Of a stretch of 64,000 nt of DNA, positions 31,513 to 40,539 are shown piece by piece; the first letter of the stretch is position 1; every line of letters begins with the position of its first letter. The position numbers and the translations under genes were made by a program. The stretch is from the NCBI GenBank assembly GCA_963725155.1, contig CAVRXU010000005.1:62001-126000 (forward strand), read 5' to 3'. Origin of the DNA: DATDAH01 sp963725155 (lineage in GTDB: Bacteria > Actinomycetota > Acidimicrobiia > Acidimicrobiales > DATDAH01). The notes below the pieces were generated by a model, which saw only the letters and a program-made list of their open reading frames with translations, ran no database searches and had not been told where the DNA came from.

Positions 31513-32282
31513 GACGCCTCCCGCGGTTGCTGCTGGCCGGCGGCGAGGTGGAGGAACACGTCCTCCAGAGAGGCGTGGCCGTGCTCGCTCAGGATGTCGG
31601 CGGGCGTGCCGTCGTGCACGACCCGGCCGTGCTGGAGGAAGACGACCCGCTCACACAGGCGCTCGACCTCGTTCATGTCATGGCTGGTGACCAGCAGCGT
31701 CGTGCCGTCCTCGCGGTTGAGGCGCTCGAGCGCCGTGCGGACCCGGAGGGCGACATCGGGATCCAGCGACGCGGTGGGCTCGTCGAGGACGAGGAGCGAC
31801 GGGCGGTGCAGGACCGCCTTGGCGATGCCGACGATGGTGCGCTGGCCCGACGACAGCTCGATGCACATCTGCTCGGCCAGGTGGGCGACGTCGAAGCGCT
31901 CGAGCGCCTCCATCACCGGGTCGCCGGCCCGGTCGGCGCCGCAGAGGTCGGCGAAGATCCCCAGCACCTCGCGGACCCGCAGGCGGTCGGGCAGCGGCAG
32001 GTAGCCGGCCGCGAAGCCGACACGCTCCATGGCCTTGCTCCGGCCCTTGGGCAGGCGGTGCCCGAAGATCTCCACCGAGCCCTGGTCCGGGGTGATGGTG
32101 CCGAGGCACATGAGCAGCGTCGTCGTCTTGCCCGCCCCGTTGGGGCCGAGCAGGGCCACCCGCTCGCCGGGCCGGACCTCGAGGTCGACACCGTCGACGG
32201 CGCGCGTCGAACGGAACCCCTTGGCCAGTCCCTGGGCGCGCAAGGCGGGGGCGACGACATCCACCGCCTGAGTCTTGACCAT
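31509..32282 (-). CDS. ABC transporter ATP-binding protein
   Basis: A 257-aa ATPase that powers the permease encoded next. Walker A is LLGPNGAGKTTTL (near residue 45). The signature motif reads LSSGQRTIVGIAKAV rather than LSGGQ. Walker B is LLVLDEPTASLDPD and the H-loop is VTSHDMNEVE. It is ABC-2 exporter type (CcmA-like). ATG 32282 was chosen; the frame is open to 32363 but the extra residues do not resemble the family. The gene is divergent from rho with a 349-bp gap. Confidence 0.94.
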   Translation of the reverse strand: MVKTQAVDVVAPALRAQGLAKGFRSTRAVDGVDLEVRPGERVALLGPNGAGKTTTLLMCLGTITPDQGSVEIFGHRLPKGRSKAMERVGFAAGYLPLPDRLRVREVLGIFADLCGADRAGDPVMEALERFDVAHLAEQMCIELSSGQRTIVGIAKAVLHRPSLLVLDEPTASLDPDVALRVRTALERLNREDGTTLLVTSHDMNEVERLCERVVFLQHGRVVHDGTPADILSEHGHASLEDVFLHLAAGQQQPREAS

Positions 32283-32631
32283 GCTTGCCAGTGACGCCCA
32301 CCGATTTGGCTCGAGTCGGCGATGCCACCGCCCGTCGGGCTGGACCGGTGGCTGCCAGCCCACCGTCCGACACGGCTCGCTTCTGATGGAGTCACCGACA
32401 CAGGTGGTTGTTCCGTCGAACGGGTGTCGGTACGCTTACCGATGTCGCCACCGGCGGCACCCACCGATAGCTCCGAAGCCTCCCGATCACGGGATCCGGG
32501 GTGGGTGGCCCTCCGCTTCTCCCTCGGTTTCCCACTCGGGGCGTTCGGAGGACGGTGACGGCAGTTCGGCATCCACAGTCGCGGTCGCGGCCACTGGTGC
32601 ACTTTCACCGGTCGAACGGGGAATTCCAGAG
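32283..32631. other. rho upstream region
   Basis: A 349-bp non-coding gap between the divergent ABC operon and rho. It holds the candidate rho promoter at 32408-32436 and thus a leader of about 190 nt. The plus frame is open through it but is not coding-like. No riboswitch class is recognised; long rho leaders are often autoregulated (inference). Confidence 0.5.
32408..32436 (+). promoter_or_regulatory. Candidate promoter of rho
   Basis: TTGTTC (32408-32413), 17-nt spacer, TACGCT (32431-32436). Confidence 0.4.
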
Positions 32632-34596
32632 ATGAGCATCGCCTCCGGCGACACCGAACGCTCAGCGCTCGAGTCGAAGGACCGCCAACAGCTCGCCACC
32701 ATCGCGCGGGCCCTGGGCGGCAACCCGTCGGCGCGGGCGCGCAAGGACGACCTGGTCGAGCTGATCCTCGGCCTGGCCGACGAGGGGGCGGCAGCCCCGA
32801 CACGAAATGGGGACACGATGAGTGACCAGACGACCGAGGACGCTTCGGCGGCCCCGGACACCAATGGTTCCGACGGCGGTGGGGGCGACACAGCCGTCAC
32901 GACCGAGCGCGACGAGCGTCCCGAGCGGGCCTCCCGGTCTGATCGGGCCGAGAAGGCCGAGCGCGACGACCGATCCGACAAGGGCGGCCGCGACGACCGC
33001 GACGACGACCGGGGCCGATCCCGGTCCGACCGCGACGACACGCGGGACCGGGACGCCAAGGACGACCGCAGCGAGAAGGCGGACAAGGACGACACGCGGG
33101 ACCGGGACGGCAAGGACGACCACAACGAGAAGGCGGACAGGGGCGGCCGGGCCGACAAGGCCACCGACGACGGTGAGGCCAAGGGCGAGGGCGACAGCCG
33201 CCCCGAACGGACCGGCAACCGTGGCGGCGGCCGCAACGGCAGTTCCGACAAGCCCCGCGACCGGGACAACCGGGGCGGCGGCGGTGGGGGCCAGCGCAAC
33301 CAGGGGGGTCAGCAGAACCGCGGCAACCAGGGCGGTGGCGGCAACCAGGGCGACGACGCCGAGCCCGGCAACCGCAAGCGGCGCCGTCGGGGCCGCAACC
33401 AGGGCCGGGAGCAGGAAGAGGACAACACTCCCGTCGCCAACTGGGACGGTGAGCCCGTCGAGGTGGCCGGCCTGCTCGACCTGCGGGACGAGGGCTACGC
33501 CTTCCTGCGCCTCAACGGCACTCTGCCCTCCCGCGACGACGTCTACGTCTCGGTCAAGCAGGTCCGGCAGTTCGGCATGCGCAAGGGCGACCGGGTCACC
33601 GGCGCCAGCCGTCCGGCCAACCGCAACGAGAAGAACCCGGCCCTGCTCCGGGTCGACACGGTCAACGACATGGACCCGGAGAAGGCCAAGGCCCGCCCCC
33701 GGTTCGAGGACCTGACCCCGCTGTTCCCCGACGAGCGCCTCAAGCTGGAGGACGACGCCGACCCGGGCAACATGACGGCCCGGATCATCGATCTCATCTC
33801 CCCGATCGGGAAGGGTCAGCGCGGCCTGATCGTCTCGCCCCCCAAGGCGGGCAAGACCACGATCATGAAGCAGATCGCCAGGTCGATCGAGACCAACAAC
33901 CCCGAGGTGAAGCTCATCGTGCTGCTCGTGGACGAGCGACCCGAAGAGGTCACCGACATGCGCCGGACGGTGAAGGGCGAGGTCATCGCCTCCACCTTCG
34001 ACCGCCCTGCCGACGAGCACACCTCCGTGGCCGAGCTGGCCATCGAGCGAGCCAAGCGCATGGTCGAGATGGGCGAGGACGTGGTCATCATCCTCGACGG
34101 CATCACCCGCCTGTCCCGGGCCTACAACCTGGCCGCCCCGGCGACCGGACGGATCATGTCCGGTGGTATCGACACCGGCGCCCTCTACCCGCCGAAGCGC
34201 TTCTTCGGTGCGGCTCGGAACCTGGAGGAGGGCGGCTCGCTCACCATCCTGGCCACGGCCCTGGTCGAGACCGGATCCAAGATGGACGAGGTCATCTTCG
34301 AGGAGTTCAAGGGCACCGGGAACATGGAGCTGCGCCTCGACCGTCGACTGGCCGAGAAGCGCATCTACCCGGCGATCGACGTGGACGCCTCGTCCACCCG
34401 CCACGAGGAGCTCCTGTTCGAGCGCAAGCAGCTCCAGCAGGTCTGGAAGCTGCGCCGGGTACTCTCCGGGCTCGCCGACAGCGGCGGGGGCGGAACACAG
34501 GCCGGCCTCGAGCTGTTGATCGACAGGCTGAAGACGTTCAAGAACAACGACGAGTTCCTCGCCGAGGTGGCGAAGGGCCCGACGATCACCGGCTGA
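32632..34596 (+). CDS. rho: Transcription termination factor Rho
   Basis: Hexameric RNA helicase that ends transcription. The 654-aa protein starts at ATG 32632 with the Rho-N helical domain (QQLATIARALGG, near residues 16-50). About 200 disordered Asp/Arg/Lys- then Gly/Asn/Arg-rich residues follow (55-265), typical of actinobacterial Rho. The RNA-binding cold-shock-like domain is EVAGLLDLRDEGYAFLRL. The motor has Walker A SPPKAGKTTIMKQ (near 402), Walker B VVIILDGITRLSRAYN, the Q-loop region and the secondary RNA site ATALVETGSKMDEV. A 54-bp tandem duplication lies in the disordered part. An internal ATG at 32818 would remove Rho-N. Confidence 0.97.
   Translation: MSIASGDTERSALESKDRQQLATIARALGGNPSARARKDDLVELILGLADEGAAAPTRNGDTMSDQTTEDASAAPDTNGSDGGGGDTAVTTERDERPERASRSDRAEKAERDDRSDKGGRDDRDDDRGRSRSDRDDTRDRDAKDDRSEKADKDDTRDRDGKDDHNEKADRGGRADKATDDGEAKGEGDSRPERTGNRGGGRNGSSDKPRDRDNRGGGGGGQRNQGGQQNRGNQGGGGNQGDDAEPGNRKRRRRGRNQGREQEEDNTPVANWDGEPVEVAGLLDLRDEGYAFLRLNGTLPSRDDVYVSVKQVRQFGMRKGDRVTGASRPANRNEKNPALLRVDTVNDMDPEKAKARPRFEDLTPLFPDERLKLEDDADPGNMTARIIDLISPIGKGQRGLIVSPPKAGKTTIMKQIARSIETNNPEVKLIVLLVDERPEEVTDMRRTVKGEVIASTFDRPADEHTSVAELAIERAKRMVEMGEDVVIILDGITRLSRAYNLAAPATGRIMSGGIDTGALYPPKRFFGAARNLEEGGSLTILATALVETGSKMDEVIFEEFKGTGNMELRLDRRLAEKRIYPAIDVDASSTRHEELLFERKQLQQVWKLRRVLSGLADSGGGGTQAGLELLIDRLKTFKNNDEFLAEVAKGPTITG
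33034..33141 (+). repeat. 54-bp tandem duplication inside rho
   Basis: Two adjacent copies (33034-33087, 33088-33141) differ at about four positions and encode an 18-residue Asp/Lys/Arg-rich unit beginning DDTRDRD. Confidence 0.8.
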
Positions 34597-34621
34597 TCCC
34601 AGCCGAAATCAGGAGACAGAC

Positions 34622-34855
34622 ATGCGAGCCGACATCCATCCCGAGTACACCGAGACCACGGTGACCTGCTCGTGCGGCAACAGCTTCACCACCCGCTCGA
34701 CGGCGGGCGAGTCCCTCCACGTCGAACTGTGTGGCGAGTGCCACCCCTTCTACACCGGCAAGCAGAAGCTGGTGGACTCCGGTGGTCGCATCGACCGCTT
34801 CGAGCGTCGCTACGGCAAGCGCAAGTCGGCCGCGGCAGCACCCGCCGACTCCTGA
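34622..34855 (+). CDS. rpmE: 50S ribosomal protein L31 (zinc-binding form)
   Basis: A 77-aa ribosomal protein. MRADIHPEYTETTVTCSCG, with the zinc cysteines at 16 and 18, and LCGECHPFYTGKQK, with the second pair, make this the C+ (zinc-binding) paralogue. GGRIDRFERRYGK is the conserved C-terminus. AGGAGA lies just before the ATG. rho-rpmE-(unknown)-prfA-prmC order is conserved in actinobacteria apart from the extra gene. Confidence 0.97.
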   Translation: MRADIHPEYTETTVTCSCGNSFTTRSTAGESLHVELCGECHPFYTGKQKLVDSGGRIDRFERRYGKRKSAAAAPADS

Positions 34856-34862
34856 ACCGGTC

Positions 34863-35876
34863 CTGACCTCGACGCTGCCGCCTGAGCAGCAGGCGGCCCT
34901 CTACGCCGCCAAGCTCCGGGCGCTGGTCACCGACCACGAAGGTCCCGTCGACCTCGAACCCAGCCTCTTCCCCGGTGGGGCGGCGGCGCGCGCCGGTGAC
35001 CGGGGCTGGTTCCTGGCCGGCGACGAGCCCGCCCGGGCCCTGGGCCCAGCACTGGCCTGGGCCTCCCGCCACCACATCGGCGATCTCCAGGTCCTGGCGG
35101 AGGAGGCCACCGACGTGCTGGCCCGCCGGGCCGTGCTCTTCGACCCCGCGCCGACCGTCTGGCGCATCGAGGACCGTGTCCTCCACGAGGTGACCACGGG
35201 GCCGCCGGCCGATCCGGCCGACGCCCCTGCCCCCCTCACCGAGGAGTTCGCCCTGCTCCTCGCCGACGCCGGGGCCGATGTGGTCGTCGAGCACGGTGTG
35301 GTCGCCGGCGAGGTGCTCGGCCTCGAGATCGCACGGGTCGTGGTGGCCGAGGACGGGAGCGCGGCCCTGGAGGTCGGCGTGGGGCGCCACGACCGCGAGG
35401 CCTTCGCCATGGTCCACGGCGACCTGCCCACGCGGGAGGCCCTCGCCTCGGTCATCGCCACCGTGCGGGAGAACCGCAGGGCCGGGACCGAGTCGCACCC
35501 GCTCAGCCGGCTGGCCCAGGAGCGGTGGGTCCGGGCCGTGCTCGTCGAGCGGCCGGACCTGGTCGGTTGCGCCCGGTTGGCCCCGGTCGTGCCGCTGCTG
35601 CCCCGCGACTCGGTCAAGGACGTGGTTCCTGCCTGCCTGGTGGGGGAGGACCTCGAGGGTCAGGCCGTTGTGGTCGCCTGCTCGGTGGGCATCGACCTCG
35701 ACCTGGTGCCGACGGCGGCTGAGGTGCGGGCCCACCACGCCCCCGATGCCCGCCTGCTGCTGGCGCTCCCGGCCCGCGACGACAGCCCGGTGACCCGACG
35801 TATCGCGGCCCGACTCCGGTCCCCGGCTGAGATCGTCGTCCTCCCGGACGACTGGCGCTCCGCCGCCCTAGCTTGA
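34863..35876 (+). CDS. Unknown protein between rpmE and prfA
   Basis: About 337 aa, soluble, alpha/beta, no recognised family. It starts LTSTLPPEQQAALYAAKLRAL, continues with SLFPGGAAARAGDRGWFLAG and WASRHHIGDLQVLAEEATDVLARRA, and ends IVVLPDDWRSAALA. Coding is well supported by GC3 bias and dense packing. The start is uncertain: directly after the rpmE stop the only candidate is CTG at 34863. The nearest canonical start (GTG 34782) overlaps rpmE by 74 nt. The segment VWRIEDRVLHEVTTG and the tail with separate beta-strands could suggest a nucleic-acid or nucleotide fold, but no motif supports a function. Confidence 0.75.
   Translation: MTSTLPPEQQAALYAAKLRALVTDHEGPVDLEPSLFPGGAAARAGDRGWFLAGDEPARALGPALAWASRHHIGDLQVLAEEATDVLARRAVLFDPAPTVWRIEDRVLHEVTTGPPADPADAPAPLTEEFALLLADAGADVVVEHGVVAGEVLGLEIARVVVAEDGSAALEVGVGRHDREAFAMVHGDLPTREALASVIATVRENRRAGTESHPLSRLAQERWVRAVLVERPDLVGCARLAPVVPLLPRDSVKDVVPACLVGEDLEGQAVVVACSVGIDLDLVPTAAEVRAHHAPDARLLLALPARDDSPVTRRIAARLRSPAEIVVLPDDWRSAALA
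35869..35874 (+). promoter_or_regulatory. -10 box for prfA inside the end of the preceding gene
   Basis: TAGCTT, 6 nt before the ATG at 35881, overlapping the previous gene's stop. Confidence 0.4.
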
Positions 35877-35880
35877 TCCC

Positions 35881-36945
35881 ATGCTGGAGCGGCTCGAGGA
35901 CTTCGAGCGTGAGTTCGACGACGTCGAAGCCCACCTCGCCGATCCCGACGTCTTCGCCGACCAGGAGCGCTACGTCGCGCTGACCCGGCGCCACAAGGAG
36001 CTGGACGCCATCGTCAGCACCGGCCGCGCCCTGCGGCAGCGCCAGGAGGACCTGGCCACCGCCCGGGAGATGCTGACCGATGCCTCGGGCGACGACCGGG
36101 AGATGGTGCGGGCCGAGGTCGACGACGCCGAAGCCGCCATCGCCGAGCTGTCCGAGCAGTACCGCCTGCTGCTCCTGCCGAAGGACCCCAACGACGACAA
36201 GAACGTCATCGTCGAGGTCCGGGGCGCGGAGGGCGGCGAGGAGGCCAACCTCTTCGCCCGGGACCTCTTCGACATGTACCGGGCCTACGCCGGGCGCATG
36301 GGCTGGGCCTTCGAGGTGCTGGGCAGCCAGCCGTCGGACATGGGCGGGGTGAGCGAAGCCTCCTTTCTGCTGAAGGGAGACGGCGTCTGGAGTCGGCTCA
36401 AGCACGAGGGGGGTACGCATCGGGTGCAGCGGGTGCCCGTCACCGAGTCCCAGGGGCGCATCCACACGTCGTCGGCCACGGTCACCGTCCTGCCGGAGGC
36501 CGAAGAGATCGACGTCGAGCTCGACCCCAACGACCTGCAGGTCGACGTCTATCGCTCGTCGGGGCCGGGGGGGCAGTCGGTCAACACCACCGACTCGGCC
36601 GTGCGCATCACCCACAAGCCGACCGGCCTGGTGGTGGCCATGCAGGACGAGAAGAGCCAGCTTCAGAACCGGGCCCGGGCATTGGTCGTCCTGCGTTCCC
36701 GGCTCCTGAAGGCCGAGCAGGACGCCGCTGCCGCGGAGGCTTCCTCCGCCCGCCGCAGCCAGGTCGGCGCCGGCGGTCGGGCCGACAAGATCCGGACCTA
36801 CAACGTCAAGGAGAACCGACTCACCGACCACCGCATCGGCCTCACCCTCTACAAGCTGGACAAGGTCCTGGCCGGCGAGTTGGACGAGGTGGTCGACGCC
36901 CTCGTGGCCGACGAGCGAGCCCGGCAGCTCCAGGGTGACGGTTGA
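35881..36945 (+). CDS. prfA: Peptide chain release factor 1
   Basis: RF1 recognises UAA and UAG and releases the finished peptide. The 354-aa protein has the codon-reading P-x-T motif as PVT in HRVQRVPVTESQGRIHTSS and the catalytic GGQ in SSGPGGQSVNTTDSAVRI. LTDHRIGLTLYKLD is the C-terminal RF signature. The spelling is RF1, not RF2 (which has SPF). The GGQ glutamine is the substrate of PrmC, encoded next. Confidence 0.97.
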   Translation: MLERLEDFEREFDDVEAHLADPDVFADQERYVALTRRHKELDAIVSTGRALRQRQEDLATAREMLTDASGDDREMVRAEVDDAEAAIAELSEQYRLLLLPKDPNDDKNVIVEVRGAEGGEEANLFARDLFDMYRAYAGRMGWAFEVLGSQPSDMGGVSEASFLLKGDGVWSRLKHEGGTHRVQRVPVTESQGRIHTSSATVTVLPEAEEIDVELDPNDLQVDVYRSSGPGGQSVNTTDSAVRITHKPTGLVVAMQDEKSQLQNRARALVVLRSRLLKAEQDAAAAEASSARRSQVGAGGRADKIRTYNVKENRLTDHRIGLTLYKLDKVLAGELDEVVDALVADERARQLQGDG

Positions 36946-37007
36946 CCAGCGAAGCGGGTCGACGGGCCGAGGAGGCCCGAAGGCGATGAGCCGTCAGGCG
37001 AAGACCC

Positions 37008-38453
37008 GTGAGCACTGACCCGACGACCTGGGCCTCGCTGCGCCGCGAGGTGGAGGCGCGGCTGCGCGACGCCGACCACGAGGCCGCGGCGCAGGAGGCA
37101 CGGTGGATCGTGGAGGCGGCGTCGGGCCACGACGGGGCCGAGCACGGGGCGGTGGCCGATCAGGTCCCCCCGCGGCGGGGTGTGGCCGCCGTCGACCGCA
37201 TGGTCGAGCGCCGGCTGGCCGGTGAGCCGATCCAGTACGTCCTCGGTCGCTGGTCCTTCCGCACCCTCGACCTGTTCGTGGACCGCCGGGTCCTCATCCC
37301 GCGGCCGGAGACGGAGATCGTGGCCGGCCACGCTCTGACCGAAGCTGACCGACGCCGGGCCGAAGGCGTGAGCCCGGTCCTGGTCGCCGACCTGGGCACG
37401 GGTTCGGGGGCCATCGGGATGGCGATCGCGGCCGAGCGGGACTGGACCGAAGTCTGGTTGACCGACGCGTCGGCTGAAGCCCTGGACGTGGCCCGGGCGA
37501 ACCTGGCCGGGCTGGGCCAGCCGGCGGCGCGGGTGACCGTGGCCGAGGGGCCCTGGTTCGCGGCGCTGCCCGAGGACGCCCGGGGGAGCCTCGATGTGAT
37601 CGTCAGCAACCCGCCGTACATCGCCGCCGACGAGGACCTCCCGCGGTCGGTGGTCAACTGGGAGCCGGCAGCCGCTCTGGTGGCCGGTCCGGCGGGCACT
37701 GAGGACCTCGAGCACCTGATCGACGAGGCCCGGACGTGGCTGGCCCCCGGCGGCGCCCTCGTGCTCGAGCTGGCCCCTCACCAGGCCGAGCCCATGGCGG
37801 ACCGCCTGACCCGTCAGGGCTACACGGCGGTCCGGGTCGAGGCCGACCTGGCCGGGCTCGAGCGGGTGGTCGTGGGGCGGGTGCCGGATGCGGCCCCGAG
37901 CGCGGCGATCGCCACGTTGCGGGCCGGCGGGGCGGTGGTGGTGCCGACCGACACGGTCTACGGGGTGGCGGTGCGGGCTGACCTCCCCGGCGCCGTCGAC
38001 CGGTTGGCCGAGCTCAAGGACCGAGCGGCCGAGCAACCCGTCGCCGTCCTGGTGGCCTCGATCGAGCAGGCCGGCGCGGTGGGGGTGATCTCCGACGCCG
38101 CCCGCCGCCTGGCCGAGCGCTGGTGGCCGGGCCCCCTCACCCTGGTCCTACCCCGACATCCCGGCCTCGACTGGGACCTCGGCGAACCGGCGGACACGGT
38201 GGGAGTCCGGGTCCCCGACCACGATCTGGTGCGCGGGCTGGCGGCGGCGGTCGGCCCTCTGGCGACCACCAGCGCCAATCGCCACGGCGAACCCACACCG
38301 CCCACCGCCGCCGAAGCCGCGGCCGTCCTGACCGGGCCGCCTGACCTCGTCGTGGACGGTGGTCGGTGTGCCGGCATCGCCTCCACCGTGATCGACGCCA
38401 CGCAGGCGACGCCCGTCGTGCTCCGGGCTGGGCCCATCGACCTGGAGCTGTAG
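37008..38453 (+). CDS. prmC: Fusion: release-factor glutamine methyltransferase PrmC + threonylcarbamoyl-AMP synthase (TsaC/Sua5)
   Basis: A 481-aa protein with two enzymes. Residues 1-285 are PrmC (HemK), which methylates the GGQ glutamine of release factors: helical N-domain, GEPIQYVLG, LIPRPETE, SAM loop VADLGTGSGAIGMAIA, catalytic NPPYIAADE. Residues about 295-481 are TsaC/Sua5, which makes threonylcarbamoyl-AMP for tRNA t6A37: RAGGAVVVPTDTVYGVA, PGPLTLVLPR, VGVRVPDH and TTSANRHGEPTPPTAAE. The C-terminal Sua5 extension is absent (short TsaC type). In most actinobacteria the two are separate adjacent genes. GTG 37008. Confidence 0.95.
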   Translation: MSTDPTTWASLRREVEARLRDADHEAAAQEARWIVEAASGHDGAEHGAVADQVPPRRGVAAVDRMVERRLAGEPIQYVLGRWSFRTLDLFVDRRVLIPRPETEIVAGHALTEADRRRAEGVSPVLVADLGTGSGAIGMAIAAERDWTEVWLTDASAEALDVARANLAGLGQPAARVTVAEGPWFAALPEDARGSLDVIVSNPPYIAADEDLPRSVVNWEPAAALVAGPAGTEDLEHLIDEARTWLAPGGALVLELAPHQAEPMADRLTRQGYTAVRVEADLAGLERVVVGRVPDAAPSAAIATLRAGGAVVVPTDTVYGVAVRADLPGAVDRLAELKDRAAEQPVAVLVASIEQAGAVGVISDAARRLAERWWPGPLTLVLPRHPGLDWDLGEPADTVGVRVPDHDLVRGLAAAVGPLATTSANRHGEPTPPTAAEAAAVLTGPPDLVVDGGRCAGIASTVIDATQATPVVLRAGPIDLEL

Positions 38454-38517
38454 TCGCCGTGGGCTGAACGCCGAGAGGTCGTCTACTCTCGCGACGTTCG
38501 AGGGTCGGGGGTACCGG

Positions 38518-38955
38518 ATGTTCTCACGCAAGAAGGCCGAAAAGCAGGCGGTGATCGACGAGCTCGCCGACGTCAGCTTCTTCGAGGGGTTCACCCCCCA
38601 CGAGTTGGCCCGCGTCGCCGACCTGGCCGACGAAGTCGAAGCCGAAGCCGGCGCCGAGCTCATGGACCAGGGGCGCCCGGGCCTCGAGTGCTATGTGATC
38701 GTGGACGGCACCGCGGGTGTGTACTTCGCCGGCGAGCACGCCGCGTCGCTGGAGGCCGGGTCCATGGTCGGCGAGATGGCGCTCATCGATCACAAGCCCC
38801 GTTCGGCGACGGTCGTGGCCGAGACCCCGATGCGCCTGCTGGCCTTCGACACCCGCCACTTCCGGGCCCTGCTCGAGGACCTGCCCAAGGCCAGCCAGCG
38901 GGTCATGTCCCTCCTCAACGCCCGCGCCCAGGAGAACAGCGACCGAAACACTTGA
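38518..38955 (+). CDS. Cyclic nucleotide-binding domain protein
   Basis: A 145-aa protein made of a single CNB (Crp-like) domain without a DNA-binding domain. The phosphate-binding cassette region is GSMVGEMALIDHKPRSATVVAE; the GE and RSA residues that bind cAMP in CAP-type domains are present. VSFFEGFTPHELARVAD is the usual first helix pair. It probably acts as a free ligand-binding adaptor. The TGA stop is provided by repeat copy B. Confidence 0.9.
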   Translation: MFSRKKAEKQAVIDELADVSFFEGFTPHELARVADLADEVEAEAGAELMDQGRPGLECYVIVDGTAGVYFAGEHAASLEAGSMVGEMALIDHKPRSATVVAETPMRLLAFDTRHFRALLEDLPKASQRVMSLLNARAQENSDRNT

Positions 38956-39032
38956 CTGGCTTCGCTGCGCTCAGCAAGTCCGGCTCCGCCGAAGCTGCGG
39001 GCCCTCCGAGCTGCTCCGCTCCGCTGCGCAGC
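38952..39032 (+). repeat. Dispersed intergenic repeat, copy B
   Basis: Starts TTGACTGGCTTCGCTGCGCT, continues with AGTCCGGCTCCGCCGAAGCT, and ends GCTGCTCCGCTCCGCTGCGC. The first TGA in the repeat is the stop of the preceding gene. Confidence 0.8.
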
Positions 39033-39056
39033 CGGGACGGCTGTTGAGCGACGAGG

Positions 39057-40532
39057 TCAGAGCGTGAGGCGGCCTTCGGCGGTGCGGTGGGCTTCGTCGC
39101 CGACGTGTTCGGTGTCGTCCAGAAGGGTGGCCATGACCGTGGCGTCGTCGCTGGTGGCCCAGCTCCGGGCGCCGGTCGGGGTGAGGGTGGCGGCGATGGC
39201 GAGGGTCGGGGCGCCGTCGCGGTCGTGCATGACCGTGTAGGTCTCGAGGGTCACCGGACCCTCATGGTCGGTCGAGTGCTCCCGACGGGGCACGGCGTCG
39301 ACCTCCTCCTGGGGATGGGCCAGTCGGAACCCGGCGACCGGTGGGCGGGTGCCGTAGACCCCGAAGGCCTCCTTGCTGGCCAGGCCACCGTTGGCCGACA
39401 CCAGGCCGAGCTCGCCGGCGTGGTCCCGGAGGACCTCGACCATGGCCGCGATCGAGTGGGTCACGTAGTTGTTCCAGGGGCCGCCGGCGAAGCTCATGCC
39501 CCCGGTGACGGTCTGGTCACGGCCGTCGGCCACGCCAATGGCCCGGGCGGCCAGGCGCACGGCGGAGGGGAAGCACGAGTAGAGGTCGAGGTGGGCGACG
39601 CCGTCGGCGTCGGTGTCGGCCAGAGCGAGTGCCGAACGCCCCGCCGCGACCATGGCCGGCGAGCGGCCCAATGAGCCACGGAAGGAGACGTAGGGGTCCT
39701 TGGCCTCGGCGCCGCTGTGGGGGAAGACCCAGCGGTCGGTCGAGATGCCCAGCGCCTCGGCCCGCTCCACCGAGCAGCAGAGCACGGCGGCGGCCTGGTC
39801 GAGCATCTCGTAGCTGTTCATGCGCTTGGTGTACGGGAAGCCGACCATCCGGTTGTCGGGTGTGGCCGTGGCGATCTCGTCGGCGGTGTACACCTCGCGG
39901 TTCCAGGCCTGCGGGTTCGCCGCGGCCACCTCGCTGAAGCGGGCGTAGAGGGCGCCGAGGTGGGCCCGATGGTCGGCGATCGACACTCCCTCCGCGGCTC
40001 GGAGGGCCACGTCGAAGAGGGGGTAGACCTGGACGGGCAGACCGATGCCGAGGGCCAGCTCGTCGGGGTGGTTCATGGCGAGGTCGCCCCCGACCAGCTC
40101 GTCGGGGACGGCGTCGCGCTGATCGGACCAGGGCAGGTCGCGACCGTCGCGGCGGGCGCCCTGGCGCGAGCGCCATGCCTCCGCCCCGCCGATGAGCACA
40201 CAGTCGGCCCGGCCGGCCAGGACGTCCTCGGCCGTCCGGTGCACCAGGGCCTGGGGCGTCTGGCCGCCGCCCGTCGTGTAGATCGTGCGGGCGTCCGCCC
40301 CGAACCGCTCAGCGAGGACGCGTCCGGGATCGCCGTAGCGCCACGAGAGGATGCTGACGACGCGGATGGAGTCGAGGGCGGCCAGCACGCCCTGCCCACC
40401 AGCGTCGGCCTCGGCCCGTCGGGCCGCTTCCTCGAGGAGGGCGACCGGTTCGAGGGCGTCGGCTCCCTGGTCGACGCGGTGGCTGAGCTGGCCGACACCG
40501 ACGAGCACCGGCGTCCGAGGGTCCAGGGTCAC
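39057..40532 (-). CDS. Thiolase-like acetyl-CoA acetyltransferase
   Basis: A 491-aa thiolase-superfamily protein, longer than classical thiolases (about 390). It starts with TLDPRTPVLVGVGQLSHR. Near residue 110 is VLIGGAEAW, where true thiolases have the active-site Cys nearby; here the position is not an obvious Cys. DLYSCFPSAVRLAA and GGMSFAGGPWNNYVTHSIAAM carry a histidine region, followed by a C-terminal OB-like extension. The family includes acyltransferases and lipid-transfer-like proteins in actinobacteria. GTG 40532 follows TAGCTT by 7 nt, so it was chosen over TTG 40541. Confidence 0.88.
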   Translation of the reverse strand: MTLDPRTPVLVGVGQLSHRVDQGADALEPVALLEEAARRAEADAGGQGVLAALDSIRVVSILSWRYGDPGRVLAERFGADARTIYTTGGGQTPQALVHRTAEDVLAGRADCVLIGGAEAWRSRQGARRDGRDLPWSDQRDAVPDELVGGDLAMNHPDELALGIGLPVQVYPLFDVALRAAEGVSIADHRAHLGALYARFSEVAAANPQAWNREVYTADEIATATPDNRMVGFPYTKRMNSYEMLDQAAAVLCCSVERAEALGISTDRWVFPHSGAEAKDPYVSFRGSLGRSPAMVAAGRSALALADTDADGVAHLDLYSCFPSAVRLAARAIGVADGRDQTVTGGMSFAGGPWNNYVTHSIAAMVEVLRDHAGELGLVSANGGLASKEAFGVYGTRPPVAGFRLAHPQEEVDAVPRREHSTDHEGPVTLETYTVMHDRDGAPTLAIAATLTPTGARSWATSDDATVMATLLDDTEHVGDEAHRTAEGRLTL

Positions 40533-40539
40533 GAACGGC

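Noticed and set aside
36946..37007. Another copy of the dispersed repeat between prfA and prmC-tsaC
   Set aside because: Only a short resemblance (TTGACCAGCGAAGCG) without the central or distal blocks.
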